The translations under genes were made by a program, and so were the position numbers. From Aestuariibaculum lutulentum (lineage in GTDB: Bacteria > Bacteroidota > Bacteroidia > Flavobacteriales > Flavobacteriaceae): a stretch of 64,000 nucleotides of DNA. Under the pieces are notes generated by a model. It was not told where the DNA came from, ran no database searches, and worked only from the letters and a program-made list of their open reading frames with translations. Below, piece after piece: positions 17,147 through 25,166 of this stretch. The stretch covers positions 967,501 to 1,031,500 of the forward strand of contig NZ_CP136709.1 in the NCBI RefSeq assembly GCF_032926325.1, given 5' to 3'. Position 1 is the first letter of the stretch. Each line of letters opens with the position of its first letter.

Positions 17147-17782
17147 TTAATTACAGTAATAGCATCCACTTAAAGATAACGAAAGTCCCACAGTAAAGGT
17201 TAGTACATTGCCGTTAAAAGAACCGTAACCTTCTGAAACCGGATTAAATTCTTTTGCAAACCCGTGAATATATGATGTATCAAAATACAACGACATGGTA
17301 TCTGAAAGTCCGTAATGAATCTCCAAACCAGCCATTGCGTTTAAATAAGACGTTTTATTTTCTCCGTAATTATTCAAAGGTTTTACCATGGAATAACCAG
17401 GTCCCGCATGTACAAATATTCCAGTTCTGTTAGATATATAAATAATATTAGACAGATTATAAACGCCTTGCAGATTAATGCGTGAATAATTTAATTTGAA
17501 TTCCTGAGCATCACTGTCGTTCGCCATTCTACTGAACCCATAATCCAACTTAGCTCCTATATTTGGAGAAAACATATATTGCAAACCCAGATTTACTGTA
17601 GGTAAGTTTAACGACTTCCCTTCGAAACCAGAAACAAAACCATCACTCGATGGATTATTAACACCTAATGCTATTTGTCCTTTTAGCGTACTTGTATCGT
17701 TTTGTGAAAACCCCGAAAACACACAAAAAAGAAAGATAAAAAATGGAGTTAAGCGCTTATTACTGCTTAAAAATAAAATCAT
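17147..17782 (-). CDS. Outer-membrane beta-barrel protein (OmpA-barrel type)
   Basis: The 211-residue product has an N-terminal signal (residues about 8-26, ending FSGFSQ) and alternating amphipathic strands through the rest: LGLQYMFSPNIGAKLDYGFS, SRINLQGVYNLSN, AGLEIHYGLSDTMSLYFDTS, VLTFTVGLSLSLSG. This pattern fits an eight-stranded outer-membrane barrel. The C-terminus is unusual in ending with two nearby cysteines (GCYYCN) after the last strand. The role is unknown. It precedes ruvC by 1 bp and may be co-transcribed. Confidence 0.85.
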   Translation of the reverse strand: MILFLSSNKRLTPFFIFLFCVFSGFSQNDTSTLKGQIALGVNNPSSDGFVSGFEGKSLNLPTVNLGLQYMFSPNIGAKLDYGFSRMANDSDAQEFKLNYSRINLQGVYNLSNIIYISNRTGIFVHAGPGYSMVKPLNNYGENKTSYLNAMAGLEIHYGLSDTMSLYFDTSYIHGFAKEFNPVSEGYGSFNGNVLTFTVGLSLSLSGCYYCN

Positions 17783-17810
17783 ACGCGATTATTGATTTAA
17801 TTTGCAACAT

Positions 17811-18779
17811 ATGTACGCGTTGCCATACAAAACTAAACAATTCTTTTTTGTGCTTATTAAATTAAGCCTTGTTATTGCTGCATTTTGTTTTATCTACTTC
17901 AAGTTGAGTACTAACAATACATTAGTATTTTCTAAATTTTTAGAGCTGACGTCAAAACCTGAACTGTTTTCTTGGAAACCTACTACTATTCTGCTTTTAT
18001 TAACTACCCTAAATTGGTTTCTCGAAATTTTAAAATGGCAAACACTTATTAAACCTTTAAAACCAATTTCTTTTTTTGAAGCGACAACACAAAGTTTAGG
18101 TAGCTTAACAGTGTCGTTATTTACACCGAATCGCATTGGCGAATATGGAGCAAAAGCCTTATTCTATAACAAAACGGAAATCTCAAAAATTGTTTCCATC
18201 AATGGTTTACACAACCTTTTACAACTAATAGCTACTATTATTTTTGGAATTGCAGGACTCCTGTTTTTCTCTAAAAATTTCCATTTAGAACTTAACCACA
18301 CAAAACTCTCTATGGGAGTTTTAGTATTTACCTCTCTCATCCTTTCAGCTTATTTTTTACTCAATAAAACAGACCTCAAAAAAAACATCAGGATTAATAA
18401 ACTACTGAATTTTATACAAACCTACCCAAAATCTAAAATTGGTTTATCGTTTTGTTTCTCAATTACACGATACCTTGTCTTTTCCTTTCAGTTTTACTTT
18501 TTACTTTTAACTTTAAATACAGATATAAGTTACCTTAATGCGATGATGGGTATTTCATCTATGTATTTATTAGCTTCAGTAATCCCATCAATAGCTGTGT
18601 TCGACTTTGCTATTAAAGGAAGTATTGCTGTATATCTGTTTTCATTTTTATCAATAGACCCTATTCTCATTATTTATACAACAACTATAATGTGGTTGCT
18701 TAATTTTGCTTTACCAAGCCTTATTGGGAGTTACTTTGTTTTGAATTTTAAATGGCCTAAATCACCTGTTTCAGCATGA
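17811..18779 (+). CDS. Lysylphosphatidylglycerol synthase-type flippase domain membrane protein
   Basis: The 322-residue protein has about eight transmembrane helices and the short motif TPNRIGEYGAKAL near residue 107, matching the xPxxxGExG signature of the LPG_synthase_TM (UPF0104/AglD) family. Such proteins are linked to lipid or glycolipid translocation. The start was set at the ATG at 17811 rather than the TTG at 17802, three codons earlier. It overlaps the following glycosyltransferase gene by 4 bp, so the two likely work together on a membrane lipid or polysaccharide. Confidence 0.85.
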   Translation: MYALPYKTKQFFFVLIKLSLVIAAFCFIYFKLSTNNTLVFSKFLELTSKPELFSWKPTTILLLLTTLNWFLEILKWQTLIKPLKPISFFEATTQSLGSLTVSLFTPNRIGEYGAKALFYNKTEISKIVSINGLHNLLQLIATIIFGIAGLLFFSKNFHLELNHTKLSMGVLVFTSLILSAYFLLNKTDLKKNIRINKLLNFIQTYPKSKIGLSFCFSITRYLVFSFQFYFLLLTLNTDISYLNAMMGISSMYLLASVIPSIAVFDFAIKGSIAVYLFSFLSIDPILIIYTTTIMWLLNFALPSLIGSYFVLNFKWPKSPVSA

Positions 18780-19900
18780 CCATAATTTCATTTTTCATTA
18801 TCTTAATTTATGTTATTCTAATTGGAAGTTTTGCTGTCGGATTTAATAAAGTAAATCATTTTAAGAGTCAGAATATCGCTCCGAGTACCTCATTTTCTGT
18901 AGTTATACCGTTTAGAAATGAAGCTAAAAACCTGCCTAAATTACTGGAATCCATCAAGCAACTACAATATCCGACCAATTTATTTGAAATCCTTTTAGTT
19001 GATGACGCTTCGGAAGATGATTCCGTTAACATTATTAAAGAATTCATGAAATCCTCTTCTGCTTCAATTAACATTTTAAATAATAACAGACTAAGTTCTT
19101 CGCCTAAAAAAGACGCTATTACCACTGCCATTAAAGAAGCAAATTATAATTGGATCATCACCACCGACGCCGACTGTATTCTACCCGAATTATGGTTAGA
19201 CACTTTTAATGCATTTATTCTGAAAAACCATGTGGATTGCATTGTTGCTCCCGTAAAATATATGCCCGAAAACAACTTTTTAAACACCTTCCAAATTTTA
19301 GATTTATTGAGTTTACAAGGCGCTACCATTGGCGGTTTTGGCATAAACAAACCGTTTTTGTGTAACGGCGCAAACTTCGCCTACGCCAAACATTTATTCA
19401 ACGCGGTAAATGGTTTTGAAAGCAATACACAAACTGCAAGTGGCGATGATATTTTCCTTTTAGAAAAAGCCATAAAACACAATACTAACACCGTTCACTA
19501 CTTAAAAAGTGAAACTGCTATTGTTAGCACCAATGCACAAACCACATGGAACAGCTTAATCTCGCAGCGCATACGATGGGCAGCAAAAACCAGCAAATAC
19601 AACAACTGGTTTAGCAAACTCACTGGAAGTATTGTTTTGTCAGCTAACTTACTAATTGTAATAGCTTCCCTTCTCACTTTTTTTGGGTTTATAACTTCTA
19701 AAACTTTAATTTATATGCTGATGATTAAATTCAGTATCGATTTATATTTGATTAACAAAAGTGCCCAGTTTTTTAATCAGAAGCATGTGATTAAATTTTA
19801 CATCTTCGGATTTCTTGTTTATCCACTTTTCAGTGTTTATGTTGCAATGGCTTCAATGGTTTCAACCTACCAATGGAAAGGACGAACGTTTAAAAGGTAA
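18776..19900 (+). CDS. Glycosyltransferase family 2, membrane-bound
   Basis: The 374-residue protein has an N-terminal membrane helix, a GT2 catalytic domain (about residues 40-260) with SVVIPFRNEAKNLP, LLVDDASEDDS, the DxD-type TTDADC motif and SGDDIFLLEKA, a Q/RxxRW-like QRIRWAAK motif near residue 266, and two C-terminal membrane helices. This is the layout of processive GT2 enzymes. Acceptor and donor are unknown. It is coupled by a 4-bp overlap to the flippase-type gene upstream. Confidence 0.92.
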   Translation: MTIISFFIILIYVILIGSFAVGFNKVNHFKSQNIAPSTSFSVVIPFRNEAKNLPKLLESIKQLQYPTNLFEILLVDDASEDDSVNIIKEFMKSSSASINILNNNRLSSSPKKDAITTAIKEANYNWIITTDADCILPELWLDTFNAFILKNHVDCIVAPVKYMPENNFLNTFQILDLLSLQGATIGGFGINKPFLCNGANFAYAKHLFNAVNGFESNTQTASGDDIFLLEKAIKHNTNTVHYLKSETAIVSTNAQTTWNSLISQRIRWAAKTSKYNNWFSKLTGSIVLSANLLIVIASLLTFFGFITSKTLIYMLMIKFSIDLYLINKSAQFFNQKHVIKFYIFGFLVYPLFSVYVAMASMVSTYQWKGRTFKR

Positions 19901-19901
19901 A

Positions 19902-20378
19902 TTATTCTACGTTTATAATGATTGGTAAATTGAATGCCGTTTTTACCTGCTGACCATGTTTACTTGCAGGAAATATTTTAGGTAAAGAGTCTAAACTTTG
20001 TGAAATTAACTGTTGTAAATTGGGGATTTCGGCAATAGTTAAACTATCAATTTTAGCATCAACTAAAGTTAATGCGCCTTGTTCTGATAATTTAAATTCT
20101 AGGTTAATCGTGTCGTTAACATCTTTAGTTACAATAATCATTTCACGTTGTAAAAAACCTAAAATATGAGACGTTAACACCTCTGAAAAACACGCCTGCT
20201 TTTCACTATTAGACACGAGTGAATCACAAACTGAAAATGACGGATATTCATCAACATCGTTCCAGTTAAAGGTTTTTAATTCCTCTTTTAAAATAGCTTC
20301 AGAAGATGTTTTTTTCACATTAAAATAGTCGCAAGACACGACCAATGAAAAAATTAAAAACACACTAATTAGCCTCAT
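19902..20378 (-). CDS. Putative lipoprotein, TonB-C-like, unknown function
   Basis: The 158-residue product starts with a lipoprotein signal, lipobox VVSC at residues 13-16. The C-terminal half (about 95-158) has a strand-helix-strand pattern ending PASKHGQQVKTAFNLPIIIN, reminiscent of the TonB C-terminal domain in energy-transducer-like proteins of Bacteroidota. The match is weak. It would be anchored in the periplasm or outer membrane. It ends 1 bp from the convergent glycosyltransferase gene. Confidence 0.75.
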   Translation of the reverse strand: MRLISVFLIFSLVVSCDYFNVKKTSSEAILKEELKTFNWNDVDEYPSFSVCDSLVSNSEKQACFSEVLTSHILGFLQREMIIVTKDVNDTINLEFKLSEQGALTLVDAKIDSLTIAEIPNLQQLISQSLDSLPKIFPASKHGQQVKTAFNLPIIINVE

Positions 20379-20570
20379 AGATTTTACTCGATAATCGAGA
20401 TTTAAGTTTCCGAAACTTACTCCGAAATCAAACTTTTCTCCTTTTAACTCCTCACATGCATTTCACCGAGGATTTTATTAAAACTGAAATGTACAATTTT
20501 TTTGGTTTCAAAGTACTTATATAGATTAAAAGCTTAAAATACTCGTTAGAATAATCCCCTTCAACTTTTT

Positions 20571-20674
20571 AACAAAAGAAGAAGCCCTGTGGGTCTCTCA
20601 CCTCCACAGGGCCTGTAAATTGCTATTATCAACAAAAAAATTGAGGGATTAATTAATTTTTTGAAGTGTTGATG
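20571..20674 (-). ncRNA. Candidate small RNA downstream of the NarL-type two-component genes
   Basis: A TAAATTTG -7 box (20685-20678, minus strand) is followed by about 100 nt that fold into two hairpins. The 5' hairpin pairs ATCAACA with TGTTGAT (20673-20667 with 20634-20628) plus an inner A/T stem. The 3' hairpin is a 9-bp GC-rich stem, GCCCTGTGG with CCACAGGGC (20584-20592 with 20604-20612), followed by TTCTTCTTTTGTT, an intrinsic terminator. No ORF with a start codon fits. A palindrome CGGGAAACCCG (20710-20720) is centred about 41 bp upstream of the predicted start. The rest of the 20379-20835 gap holds nothing I recognise. Confidence 0.6.
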
Positions 20675-20709
20675 AGACAAATTTAAGTATTACTTTTTAT
20701 TTCTAGCTG

Positions 20710-20720
20710 CGGGAAACCCG
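20710..20720. promoter_or_regulatory. Palindrome CGGGAAACCCG upstream of the candidate small RNA
   Basis: This perfect inverted repeat is centred 30 bp upstream of the first base of the TAAATTTG box, a typical activator position (about -41). There is no TTG at -33. The flank TTCCCGCAGCTAGAA (20715-20701, minus strand) also appears, with one base changed, upstream of the small lipoprotein gene at 23740-23726. The adjacent NarL-type response regulator is a candidate binder. Confidence 0.45.
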
Positions 20721-20835
20721 TACATAGCAACAAAAAAATACCGTAATCTGTTAAAAATTAAGGTTTCATAAGATTTTTAAAAAGTTGATTTTAATCGAAT
20801 TTTAACATATGTTAACCTAAAGTAAAATCTTTTTC

Positions 20836-21513
20836 CTACACAAAACCTCTTTTTCGTGCTTCTTCAATAAGTGTTTCATCCTGCCCATCCTGAACATCAA
20901 AGATTTCACGAAGTTGTTTTTTTCGCTTTTCAACAGCACTTAACGATATATCTAAATGAGGCGCCAGGTTTTTTGTTTTAACCCCTTGTGATAGTAAATG
21001 AAGAATTTTTCTATTCTTCTCATCAATTACAATATCACTGGAATCAACTTTTCTGATGTAACTATTTACCGTACCGCTGTAAAATGGCGGATTATGCAGA
21101 ACGGCTTGAAATGCGCTGGCTAATTCACTGGAAGTTAGGTCACTTTTTATTAAAAACCCTTCGGGATTAATGGTTTTTATAATATTATGAATTCTAAACG
21201 ATTCATTAAACATGGTAAGGATAATAACTTTGGCTTTGGGTAATATTTCACGTGCATATATGGCCAAATCTTCACCACTGGTCATTTTACCATCAGAAGA
21301 TGGTGGCAAACTAATATCGACAAACAATAAATTATATGGATTATCCTGTTGAATAGATTTATCCATTAATTTTACTGCTTCATCGCAATTATTCGCAATA
21401 TCAATGCTCAACTCCTGATGCTCTTTTTTTGTAAAAAGAATCGTGTTTTGATACCCTTCAATAATCATCGGGTGATCGTCAATCATTAATATTCTAATTT
21501 TTTCGGTATTCAT
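20836..21513 (-). CDS. NarL/LuxR-type response regulator
   Basis: The 225-residue protein has a receiver domain (about residues 6-135) with acidic pair MIDDHP, the phosphoacceptor Asp in LLFVDISLPP (about residue 66), and a helix-turn-helix at about 160-215 with LSQGVKTKNLAPHLDISLSA and VEKRKKQLREIF, a diverged form of the LuxR-type DNA-binding domain. It lies 7 bp after the histidine kinase gene and is surely its partner. Targets may include the small RNA and small lipoprotein that flank the pair. Confidence 0.92.
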   Translation of the reverse strand: MNTEKIRILMIDDHPMIIEGYQNTILFTKKEHQELSIDIANNCDEAVKLMDKSIQQDNPYNLLFVDISLPPSSDGKMTSGEDLAIYAREILPKAKVIILTMFNESFRIHNIIKTINPEGFLIKSDLTSSELASAFQAVLHNPPFYSGTVNSYIRKVDSSDIVIDEKNRKILHLLSQGVKTKNLAPHLDISLSAVEKRKKQLREIFDVQDGQDETLIEEARKRGFV

Positions 21514-21520
21514 TTTAATT

Positions 21521-23365
21521 TTAAGCTATGGGGACTTCTATAATTACTTGTGTTCCTTTATTTTTTTCAGATGATATGTCTATGGTTCCGTTAATATCAT
21601 TAATTCTGGATCTCATGTTTTTCAATCCAATTCCAGATTTCAATTTATTTACATCGAATCCTGAACCATCATCTTTAATTTCTAGGCAAATTACATTATT
21701 TTTTAATGTAAAGCTAATATCAACACAAGTCGCATTAGCATGCTTATAGATGTTATGAAGTGACTCCTGAACAATTCTGTAAATGTGAATTTTAGTTTTG
21801 TTGGAAAGCTCATCCCAATCAATTACACTATCATGATCTAATTTATAATCCAGTTTATACAGAAGAGTTTGAGTTTCTACTAAAGTTTTAATGATATCTA
21901 TGAATCCAGACCCAGAAACAAAATCGGTATTTAATTCATGAGAAACCTTTCTAATATCCTGTTCTATATTTTTTAACTCATCGATATATTGACCTCGGGT
22001 CATCACGGCCTCTGGTGTATTGTTAAAGTTCAAACTATCCAGACTTAATCGCGTACCAAATAAGCGTCCTAATACCCCATCATGCAACTCTTGAGAAATC
22101 CGTTTTTTCTCTAAAGCTCTTGCCTCTTCTATTTTTTCATTTTGAGAAAGCATCAGGTTATAAATTTCTTCATTAGCTTCCTGCTGCTTTTGAACAAGTT
22201 GTAAGCGTCTGTTTTTATTGCGCTGGGCAATAACCAAATACAATAAAAATGAAGTTATTATTAGAGTTATAGATATGACAAACAACCACATGCGTTCTTT
22301 TGCAATCTGAACATTTTCACGTTCAATCTGTTCTGTCTCAAACTGAATTCTTGCAAATTTATTCCTTAATCCTCTTTCGTTCTTTTGTAAACTATCGCTT
22401 AACTTGATATACGACTTTAAATAATTTGCCGCTTTTTCCCCTGTTTCGATTTGAGACAACAGCAACAAAGAACTTAACAACTCATCGTTATGATACTGTT
22501 CTGCAATATCTTTAGCCTGATTAGCATAATATCGGGCTAAATTCATACTATTTTTATTTTTATAAAATTCAGCCAAATGCTGATTTATAGAAATAGAATT
22601 ATACCCTTTAAGATTAACGCTATCTGTTATATGCAAGGCTTTAAAGTACAAATCAGGCAATTCACTATACTCTTTTGACAAGTACAAGGAATGGGCATAA
22701 TTATCGAGAATTAGAGCATATCTATCAGGTTGTGTGCTTATCAACTCCTTAATGAAATCTTCATTTGATAAAATTTCATCATACAGCTGTAATGCCATTT
22801 TATATTTACCTGATTTTTTATAAGATAAGGCTAAATTATTTTTTGAAAAATAAATGCTACTTCTGTAATCGCCCTTTAATTCTTCTTTTAAACTTATAGC
22901 TTGACTATAATAATAAATAGATTCTTCGTATTGTTCTAACTCGCCAAAAACCAAACCTAAATTATTAAGCAAAAATGCCTTGGTTTCCTTAACATCATTG
23001 GTTTGCTTTAATGATTCTAATATGGTAATGGCTTGAATTGAAACTAATTCACTAGCCGTTAAATCCTTTTCATTTTTTAACACTACAGCTAGACCGTATA
23101 ACGTTTTAGCTAGCTTGTAATCTTCATTTTGAATTGTAAAAATTTTTTGAGCCTGATGATAATGATAATAAGCACTATCTCCAATGAAACTGTATCTGTA
23201 TAGCTCCCCAATATTAAAATGTGCATTAGCTAATAACGTAGAATCATTAATTTTAAAGTTTGAAACACTTTTTTTAATAGAGTCAATTTTATTCAAATTA
23301 TTTACGCTTTGCCCATACGAAAAGGCAACACTTAAAGTGAAGAGTATTTTAAATAGTAATTTCAA
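21521..23365 (-). CDS. TPR-containing sensor histidine kinase (NarX/HisKA_3 type)
   Basis: The 614-residue protein has a signal sequence, tetratricopeptide-like helical repeats (about residues 20-330) in the periplasm, one transmembrane helix (LFVISITLIITSFLLYLVIA, about 360), a HisKA_3 domain with phosphoacceptor His in SQELHDGVLGRL (about 424), and a HATPase domain with DDGSGFDV and GIGLKNMRSRI. The frame opens at a TTG at 23395, but that codon overlaps a TACATTTG -7 box (23400-23393). The next TTG (23365) gives a proper signal peptide starting MKLLFKILFTLS, so it was chosen. No ATG fits. Confidence 0.88.
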   Translation of the reverse strand: MKLLFKILFTLSVAFSYGQSVNNLNKIDSIKKSVSNFKINDSTLLANAHFNIGELYRYSFIGDSAYYHYHQAQKIFTIQNEDYKLAKTLYGLAVVLKNEKDLTASELVSIQAITILESLKQTNDVKETKAFLLNNLGLVFGELEQYEESIYYYSQAISLKEELKGDYRSSIYFSKNNLALSYKKSGKYKMALQLYDEILSNEDFIKELISTQPDRYALILDNYAHSLYLSKEYSELPDLYFKALHITDSVNLKGYNSISINQHLAEFYKNKNSMNLARYYANQAKDIAEQYHNDELLSSLLLLSQIETGEKAANYLKSYIKLSDSLQKNERGLRNKFARIQFETEQIERENVQIAKERMWLFVISITLIITSFLLYLVIAQRNKNRRLQLVQKQQEANEEIYNLMLSQNEKIEEARALEKKRISQELHDGVLGRLFGTRLSLDSLNFNNTPEAVMTRGQYIDELKNIEQDIRKVSHELNTDFVSGSGFIDIIKTLVETQTLLYKLDYKLDHDSVIDWDELSNKTKIHIYRIVQESLHNIYKHANATCVDISFTLKNNVICLEIKDDGSGFDVNKLKSGIGLKNMRSRINDINGTIDISSEKNKGTQVIIEVPIA

Positions 23366-23392
23366 TAAATATTGGTTTAACCGGCATTCTTT

Positions 23393-23400
23393 CAAATGTA
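23393..23400 (-). promoter_or_regulatory. -7 box (TACATTTG) of the histidine kinase gene
   Basis: This minus-strand TAnnTTTG match lies between the terminator of the upstream lipoprotein gene and the kinase. Transcription would begin near 23388, downstream of the TTG at 23395, which supports the later TTG start at 23365 and a short leader of about 23 nt. Confidence 0.5.
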
Positions 23401-23430
23401 TTTATAATTTTTGAATTTACACCAATAAAA

Positions 23431-23457
23431 AAACTCTTTACCAAAAGCAAAGAGTTT
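23431..23457 (-). terminator. Intrinsic terminator of the small lipoprotein gene
   Basis: AAACTCTTT (23431-23439) and AAAGAGTTT (23449-23457) form a 9-bp stem. On the minus strand a T-run (TTTTTTTATTGG) overlaps and follows it. It separates the small lipoprotein from the kinase gene. Confidence 0.8.
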
Positions 23458-23483
23458 GAAATTTTATATCAGGTAGGAAAGAA

Positions 23484-23639
23484 TTAATCGTCAATTCCTC
23501 CACCAGTAATTGGCTTCTCTATAGTAATATCATTTGCTGCATCTATAAGTACATCATCTTCATTTAAATCTTGTTTAGTACATGAAGTTAAGGTTGCGAA
23601 AATTGCTGCAGCGATAAAGGTAATTCTAAGGGCTTTCAT
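23484..23639 (-). CDS. Small lipoprotein (51 aa), unknown function
   Basis: The frame encodes 51 residues starting MKALRITFIAAAIFATLTSC, a complete lipoprotein signal with lipobox LTSC, followed by an acidic tail (KQDLNEDDVLIDAAND) and a glycine triplet with IDD at the C-terminus. It has a stop, its own terminator at 23431-23457 and an upstream motif region, and is placed directly before the histidine kinase. A periplasmic or surface lipoprotein working with, or controlled by, the two-component system is an inference from position. The family is not known to me. Confidence 0.75.
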   Translation of the reverse strand: MKALRITFIAAAIFATLTSCTKQDLNEDDVLIDAANDITIEKPITGGGIDD

Positions 23640-23725
23640 AATATTTGATTTTAAGGTTAATTATTTTATTATTTCTCTAAATTTTTAAATACAAAACATA
23701 AACCACAATCTCGATAAACTCGAAA

Positions 23726-23745
23726 TTCTAGCTGAGGGAATAATG
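23726..23745. promoter_or_regulatory. Candidate regulatory box upstream of the small lipoprotein gene
   Basis: The segment contains TTCTAGCTGAGGGAA, which matches TTCTAGCTGCGGGAA at 20701-20715 except for one base. TGAGGGAATAATG at 23733-23745 recurs as TGAGGGTATAATG at 23868-23880, and in shorter form as TGAGGGAAT at 23805-23813, all in the same orientation. A weaker -7-like TATGTTTTG lies at 23700-23692 (minus). These repeats may be sites for the adjacent response regulator. Apart from them and the LacI terminator I see nothing else in the 23640-23991 gap. Confidence 0.4.
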
Positions 23746-23934
23746 GAATAATTAATTTAAAACCAAATGGATACAATAACCATATGGGTATATACTACTT
23801 TTTTTGAGGGAATCGTTAACCTTTTCAGGCCAACTTAAAAATGGATTAATCAAGCACTTTATAAATCTGAGGGTATAATGATTTATGCGCTTACTCAAAA
23901 GTATAATAAAGAGTAAGAACAAAAACAAAATAAT

Positions 23935-23957
23935 CGATAAAATGTATTATTTTATCG
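23935..23957 (-). terminator. Intrinsic terminator of the LacI-type gene
   Basis: CGATAAAAT (23935-23943) and ATTTTATCG (23949-23957) form a 9-bp stem with a 5-nt loop. On the minus strand it is followed by ATTATTTTGTTTTTG. A second weaker stem (AAAAACAC with GTGTTTTT) lies between it and the stop at 23992. Confidence 0.65.
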
Positions 23958-23991
23958 ACAAAAAACACTTTTGTAAGTAAAGTATGTGTTT

Positions 23992-24996
23992 TTAAACGGT
24001 AGATTTGCACTTTACAATGCTGGTTTTCACGATAATAGTTTTAACATCTTCCTCTAACACCTTGCTTTGAAGCCTATTAATTAACAATTGTGCCGCATTC
24101 GCTCCTATTTCCTTTGCATGTTGTCTAATAGTCGTTAATCTCGGAAATGTTAAGTTAGAATCTGCCTTGCTGGAAAAACCAATAACAGAAATGTCTTTAG
24201 GTACTTTTAAACCTAAATTAATAGCAGCATTTATTGCTATAACACCAGAAGAACTATCGGCAGCGACAACAGCATCTATTCCCGGGTTTTTCTTTAAAAA
24301 CCCATAGATTTTCTTTTGATTATCGTCTTTCTTTTTAATCTTTAATACCAACGGCTTAGCGGCTTGCTGCTCTAAAATAGCCTTATTATAACCACGTTCA
24401 CGAAGCTTCCCAACACTTAAACCATCAATACTACTTATAAATGCAATGTTTTTACGCTTCTTGGCTTGTAAGTTCTTTGTAGCATTATATATCGCTTCAA
24501 AATCATCAACTATAACCTTATCACACATCACATCATGCGCAACGCGATCAAACATGACAATTGGTAACCCTTGAGCCATGGTTTTTTTAAAATGCTCCAC
24601 TTCATTTTTCATTTGAGTTTCTTCGGCTAATGACAGTATAAAACCATCAACGCTACCATTAGCTAAGAATTGCATACTCTCCTTTTCTTTATCAAGCGAT
24701 TCATTTGAAATACATGTAATAATATTATAACCGTATTTTGCAGCTTCACGCTCAATTCCAAAAAGCACTTTGGCTAAAAAGTGATTTAAAATATCAGGAA
24801 TAATAACCCCAATAGTTTTAGTTTTATTTTGCTTTAAACTTAAAGCTACTTTGTTAGGCTTATAATTATAAAGTTCGGCAAGTTCTTTAACACGTCTTAC
24901 AGTTTCTTCTCCAATTTCTTCACTATTATTTAATGCTTTAGAAACTGTTGAAATTGAAACATTCAACTCTTTTGCCAATTGTTTTAATGTTACCAT
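23992..24996 (-). CDS. LacI-family transcriptional regulator
   Basis: The 334-residue protein has the LacI helix-turn-helix at residues 2-25 (LKQLAKELNVSISTVSKALN), the hinge segment YNYKPNKVALSLK, and a periplasmic-binding-protein-like effector domain from about residue 60 (TIGVIIPDILNHFLAKV) to the end (TIRQHAKEIGANAAQLL). It should bind a palindromic operator and a sugar or sugar-acid effector. No catabolic genes adjoin it; the divergent neighbour is a HAD phosphatase. Its upstream region has TTACGCAA (25023-25030), the same octamer as the right edge of the hexuronate operator, a weak hint of a link. Confidence 0.93.
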   Translation of the reverse strand: MVTLKQLAKELNVSISTVSKALNNSEEIGEETVRRVKELAELYNYKPNKVALSLKQNKTKTIGVIIPDILNHFLAKVLFGIEREAAKYGYNIITCISNESLDKEKESMQFLANGSVDGFILSLAEETQMKNEVEHFKKTMAQGLPIVMFDRVAHDVMCDKVIVDDFEAIYNATKNLQAKKRKNIAFISSIDGLSVGKLRERGYNKAILEQQAAKPLVLKIKKKDDNQKKIYGFLKKNPGIDAVVAADSSSGVIAINAAINLGLKVPKDISVIGFSSKADSNLTFPRLTTIRQHAKEIGANAAQLLINRLQSKVLEEDVKTIIVKTSIVKCKSTV

Positions 24997-25166
24997 AGGG
25001 GTGTTAAAGAATAAAATTTAGTTTACGCAATTTACAAAAATAGATTTTTCAAAATACCAATTCAAAAAAAATAGATTTCATAAAAACCACCCAAAAATAC
25101 GGAGTTTAATGCATAATTAACATATTAGGAATTAAATAATTGTATTTTTACCCTTTAAAATTGTCT

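Noticed and set aside
20584..20612. GC-rich hairpin read as a plus-strand attenuator or terminator
   Set aside because: No T-run follows on the plus strand and no plus-strand gene is upstream at a fitting distance. The minus strand has both promoter box and T-run.
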